A DNA stretch of 64,000 nucleotides. Origin: an uncultured Thiodictyon sp. (GTDB taxonomy: Bacteria; Pseudomonadota; Gammaproteobacteria; Chromatiales; Chromatiaceae). Positions 61,881 through 64,000 of this stretch are shown here, in pieces. A program made the position numbers and the translations under genes. The stretch is taken from assembly GCF_903946935.1 (NCBI RefSeq), contig NZ_CAJAXH010000214.1, forward strand, positions 26,413 to 90,412, in the 5' to 3' direction. Below the pieces are notes generated by a model that saw only the letters and a program-made list of their open reading frames with translations, was not told the origin of the DNA and did not search any database. Numbering within the stretch: position 1 is the first letter of the stretch; the number at the start of each line of letters is the position of its first letter.

Positions 61881-63236
61881 TCAAGACGGCTCATGTAACC
61901 CGTAACGGCGGATCAGCCGATAGATATTGCGTTCGCTCACGGCCAGCACCTGCGCCACCTTGGCGCGGTGCCCGGAGTGTTTGGCGAGTTGCAGTCGCAG
62001 ATATTCGGCCTGGAGTTCATCGAGTGTGGGGGCCTGCTCGAAATGCATCGAGACCTTGACATTGGCCTGGCCATGACCCGCACCGAGGGCCAGGTGGTCG
62101 GCCCGGATGGTCTTGGACTCGCGGGAGAGGATGATAGCACGCTCGATCAAGTTCTTGAGTTCGCGCACATTGCCGGGCCAATCATAGGCGGTGAGTTGGC
62201 GCAGCGCCGCGCCGCCGACGACCTGGGGGACACGGCGCGAACAGTTGTGGTGTTGCATGAAATGGGCGACCAGCGCGGGGATGTCTTCGCGCCGCTCACG
62301 CAGGGGCGGCACCGCGATGACGAAGCTGCTCAGGCGGTAGAAGAGGTCGGAGCGGAATTGCCCCTGACCGCTCATCGCGTACAGGTCGCGATGGGTCGCA
62401 GCGACGATACGGGCATGGGTCCGGAGGTCCTTGGTGCCGCCGACCCGCCGGAATACGCCGGTCTCCAGGACGCGCAACAACTTGGCCTGGGTCGACGGCT
62501 CGAGCTCGCCGACCTCGTCGAGAAATAGGGTGCCACCCTGAGCGCTCTCGATCAGACCGCGCCGCTGCCGGTCGGCCCCGGCGAAGGCACCCCGCTCGTG
62601 ACCGAAGAGTACGGATTCAAAGTCTCGCGCCGACTGCGTGCAGCAGTCCACCGCGACGAAATGGCGGCGAGCGGGGTCGCCGCGCTCATGGATGGCGCGG
62701 GCGACGAGTTCCTTGCCGGACCCACCCTCCCCCTGGATCAAGACGTTGATGTCGGTGCCGGCCACGGCCCCGATGCTCTCCTCGATCCGCCGCAGGGCGG
62801 CACTACGCCCGATCATGCAACCGCCCGCCCCCTCGGTCGACTTGAGCCGCTGCCGATAGAACCGGTGGTCGCTGCGCAGGGCCGCGTCGTCCAGTGCGCG
62901 CCGCACCGTCAGGGCCAGTTCCTCCGGGCTCGCCGGTGTCAGCAGATAGTCATAGGCCCCGGCCTTCATGGCCGCGACCGCGCTGCGCACCGAGCCGAAG
63001 GCCGCCAGCACCACCACCGGCTGATGGCTCACCAGATCGGGCAGGCGCTCCAGGGTATCGCCATCGCGCAACCGCACGTCGGCGATGATCAGGGGCGACT
63101 CATGGGCGGCCAGGAAATCGTCCGCCGCCCGCCACGAGGTCACGCCCGTCGCCGGGTAGCCCAGCCCTTGTAGCTGGGTGACCATCAACTGGTTCAGGGC
63201 CAGGTCGTCTGCGACGATCAGGAGGTGGTTCTGCAT
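61881..63236 (-). CDS. NtrC-family sigma-54 activator with degenerate receiver
   Basis: This 451-residue regulator has a receiver (1-120), an AAA+ sigma-54-interaction domain (140-370: Walker A GEGGSGKE at 169-176, Walker B GGTLFLDEVGE, WPGNVRELKNLIERA) and a Fis-type HTH (HRAKVAQVLAVSERNIYRLI). The phospho-acceptor D53 and the acidic D10-D11 pair remain, but the switch Thr/Ser is Ala (A78 in VVVLAAFGSV) and the conserved Lys is Thr (T100 in YDYLLTPAS). The sigma-54 contact loop GAFTGA is GAFAGA (216-221). The ATG at 63236 is the family start. No sensor kinase gene is adjacent. Confidence 0.9.
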   Translation of the reverse strand: MQNHLLIVADDLALNQLMVTQLQGLGYPATGVTSWRAADDFLAAHESPLIIADVRLRDGDTLERLPDLVSHQPVVVLAAFGSVRSAVAAMKAGAYDYLLTPASPEELALTVRRALDDAALRSDHRFYRQRLKSTEGAGGCMIGRSAALRRIEESIGAVAGTDINVLIQGEGGSGKELVARAIHERGDPARRHFVAVDCCTQSARDFESVLFGHERGAFAGADRQRRGLIESAQGGTLFLDEVGELEPSTQAKLLRVLETGVFRRVGGTKDLRTHARIVAATHRDLYAMSGQGQFRSDLFYRLSSFVIAVPPLRERREDIPALVAHFMQHHNCSRRVPQVVGGAALRQLTAYDWPGNVRELKNLIERAIILSRESKTIRADHLALGAGHGQANVKVSMHFEQAPTLDELQAEYLRLQLAKHSGHRAKVAQVLAVSERNIYRLIRRYGLHEPS

Positions 63237-63532
63237 CGGTTCGGGTCCGCGGCGCTGGCAAGTCCGCAGGGTATCACACTGACAAGATGTCAGTACCGCC
63301 GCCCCAACCGGGCAGGCATACTGGCCACCGACCACGGAGGCGCCAACGCGCCATTGCCGGGCCCTCGGAACATGCCACTTTGGCATAGCTCACCCACTCG
63401 CCGGCCCGGCGTCGGCTCGTCTAGAATCTGCGCAGCAGCGCAGTGAACAGACCTAAAGAAACGGGTTGTCGCCAAAAAAAGAGGTTTATGAAAACCCGAT
63501 CCGGCGGCACCCACGAGGAGGAGCGCGAAACA

Positions 63533-64000
63533 ATGAGCGACTTGATCCACGCATACCGCCAGCCGGCGGGGGGGGCTATCGGTGGCCTGCGCCAAGCGGT
63601 GGCCGACGACCTGCTGGCCCTATCCCGGCTCCACGGCGGCAAACTCGACTGGCACACGATCACGACCCTCCAGCGACGCGCTTACGATGACGTACTGGAG
63701 CTGCCAGTGCGGGGTGAGCCGGCGCTGACCGCCCTGGCGATGCTGCGCGCGGGGCTCCCGGTGATCCCGACCTCGCTCGTTGAGTACACCCTGAACCGGC
63801 TCAATGCCGACTATGCCAAGATCTATCCGGCCTATCTGGATGAACTGCGCGCGCTTGGCCAACTTACGGGACCTGCCACGCGCCACTGCGGGCGCCCTCG
63901 ACACGCGCCGGGCCGGGGGGGGGGGGGGGGGGGCGAGCCGGATCAGCGGTCAGCGCATTCAGCCCAACCGCGCGGAGGCCATGATGAAGACCATCCTGAA
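63533..64000 (+). CDS. Unrecognised protein, start only (runs off the window)
   Basis: The frame begins MSDLIHAYRQPAGGAIGGLR after a strong GAGGAGGAG ribosome site (63516-63524), so the in-frame ATG at 63488 is less likely. It continues LDWHTITTLQRRAYDDVLEL, VIPTSLVEYTLNRLNADYAK and IYPAYLDELRALG. I do not know a family for it. At 63915-63933 the reading enters 19 consecutive G residues; the frame after that point depends on the exact tract length, so the true C-terminus is unknown. Confidence 0.5.
   Translation, partial: MSDLIHAYRQPAGGAIGGLRQAVADDLLALSRLHGGKLDWHTITTLQRRAYDDVLELPVRGEPALTALAMLRAGLPVIPTSLVEYTLNRLNADYAKIYPAYLDELRALGQLTGPATRHCGRPRHAPGRGGGGGGEPDQRSAHSAQPRGGHDEDHPE
63915..63933 (+). 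repeat. Homopolymer of 19 G
   Basis: Nineteen consecutive G residues interrupt the last open frame. Such a tract could vary by slippage or be an assembly error; the sequence alone cannot decide. Confidence 0.8.

Overview
The window is high-GC DNA from a gammaproteobacterium. Gene content suggests the Chromatiales (purple sulfur bacteria such as Thiodictyon, Lamprocystis or Thiocapsa): a complete System I cytochrome c maturation operon, an AlgR-like regulator beside argH, many DUF4351/Uma2/AAA nuclease-type accessory genes, and dense hairpin repeats. No photosynthesis or sulfur-oxidation gene is present, so the assignment is an inference. No rRNA, tRNA or CRISPR array was found.

Layout. 1-8.6 kb: the start of dnaE, a lone PemK/MazF toxin, a DUF3050 protein, a lytic transglycosylase, a DUF882 peptidase-like protein, an RNase II-type nuclease divergent from ygfZ, a Uma2 nuclease and a decayed gene tail. 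8.6-9.7 kb: a repeat-riddled scar with two broken ATPase genes. 9.9-17.1 kb: a two-gene RND efflux system whose 3' end abuts a DUF29 relic, then an exported glutathione peroxidase with a LOG-family protein. 17.2-23.8 kb: an RRM protein, a DUF2726 protein, a secreted S8 protease and gene relics separated by repeats. 23.9-30.3 kb: a Na+/H+ antiporter; argH, a MazG-like gene, a ferredoxin reductase and a DUF4124 gene on the minus strand; a receiver-less AlgR-like LytTR protein; a class V aminotransferase. 30.4-34.4 kb: HicAB-like genes, a frameshifted LRR-SUMF1 protein, a DUF4160/DUF2442-HTH pair and repeats. 34.6-44.6 kb: ubiD, an FHA/HD-GYP protein and ccmABCDEFGHI, including a 59-residue ccmD. 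45.2-47.5 kb: an EF-G paralogue and a Lys-rich mini-protein. 47.6-49.1 kb: an AT-richer island with two unrecognised genes. 49.1-55.5 kb: two nuclease-like genes, an FtsX-like permease, an N-terminal glutamine amidase (NTAQ1 type) with a NamZ-type muramidase, ppnP and a ferredoxin. 56-60.2 kb: nrdB behind a probable NrdR box, then an adenine methyltransferase with a probable endonuclease. 60.7-64 kb: an AI-2E-family permease, a sigma-54 regulator with a degenerate receiver, and an unrecognised gene that runs into a 19-G tract at the window edge.

How genes work together. The ccm genes are translationally coupled (ATGA or TGATG junctions) and form the heme-ligation machinery. The RND pair, HicBA, the DUF4160/DUF2442 pair, the methyltransferase/endonuclease pair and ccmC-D-E, ccmG-H-I also overlap by a few bases. 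Toxin-antitoxin-like and nuclease-like genes cluster with relics and palindromic repeats, marking zones of turnover between conserved housekeeping blocks.

Most notable points: an NTAQ1-type N-terminal glutamine amidase; an AlgR output domain without a receiver at the conserved argH locus; an NtrC-family regulator missing the receiver Thr and Lys and the GAFTGA Thr; and a three-hairpin repeat that supplies the same C-terminal tail, in the same frame, to two unrelated broken genes.
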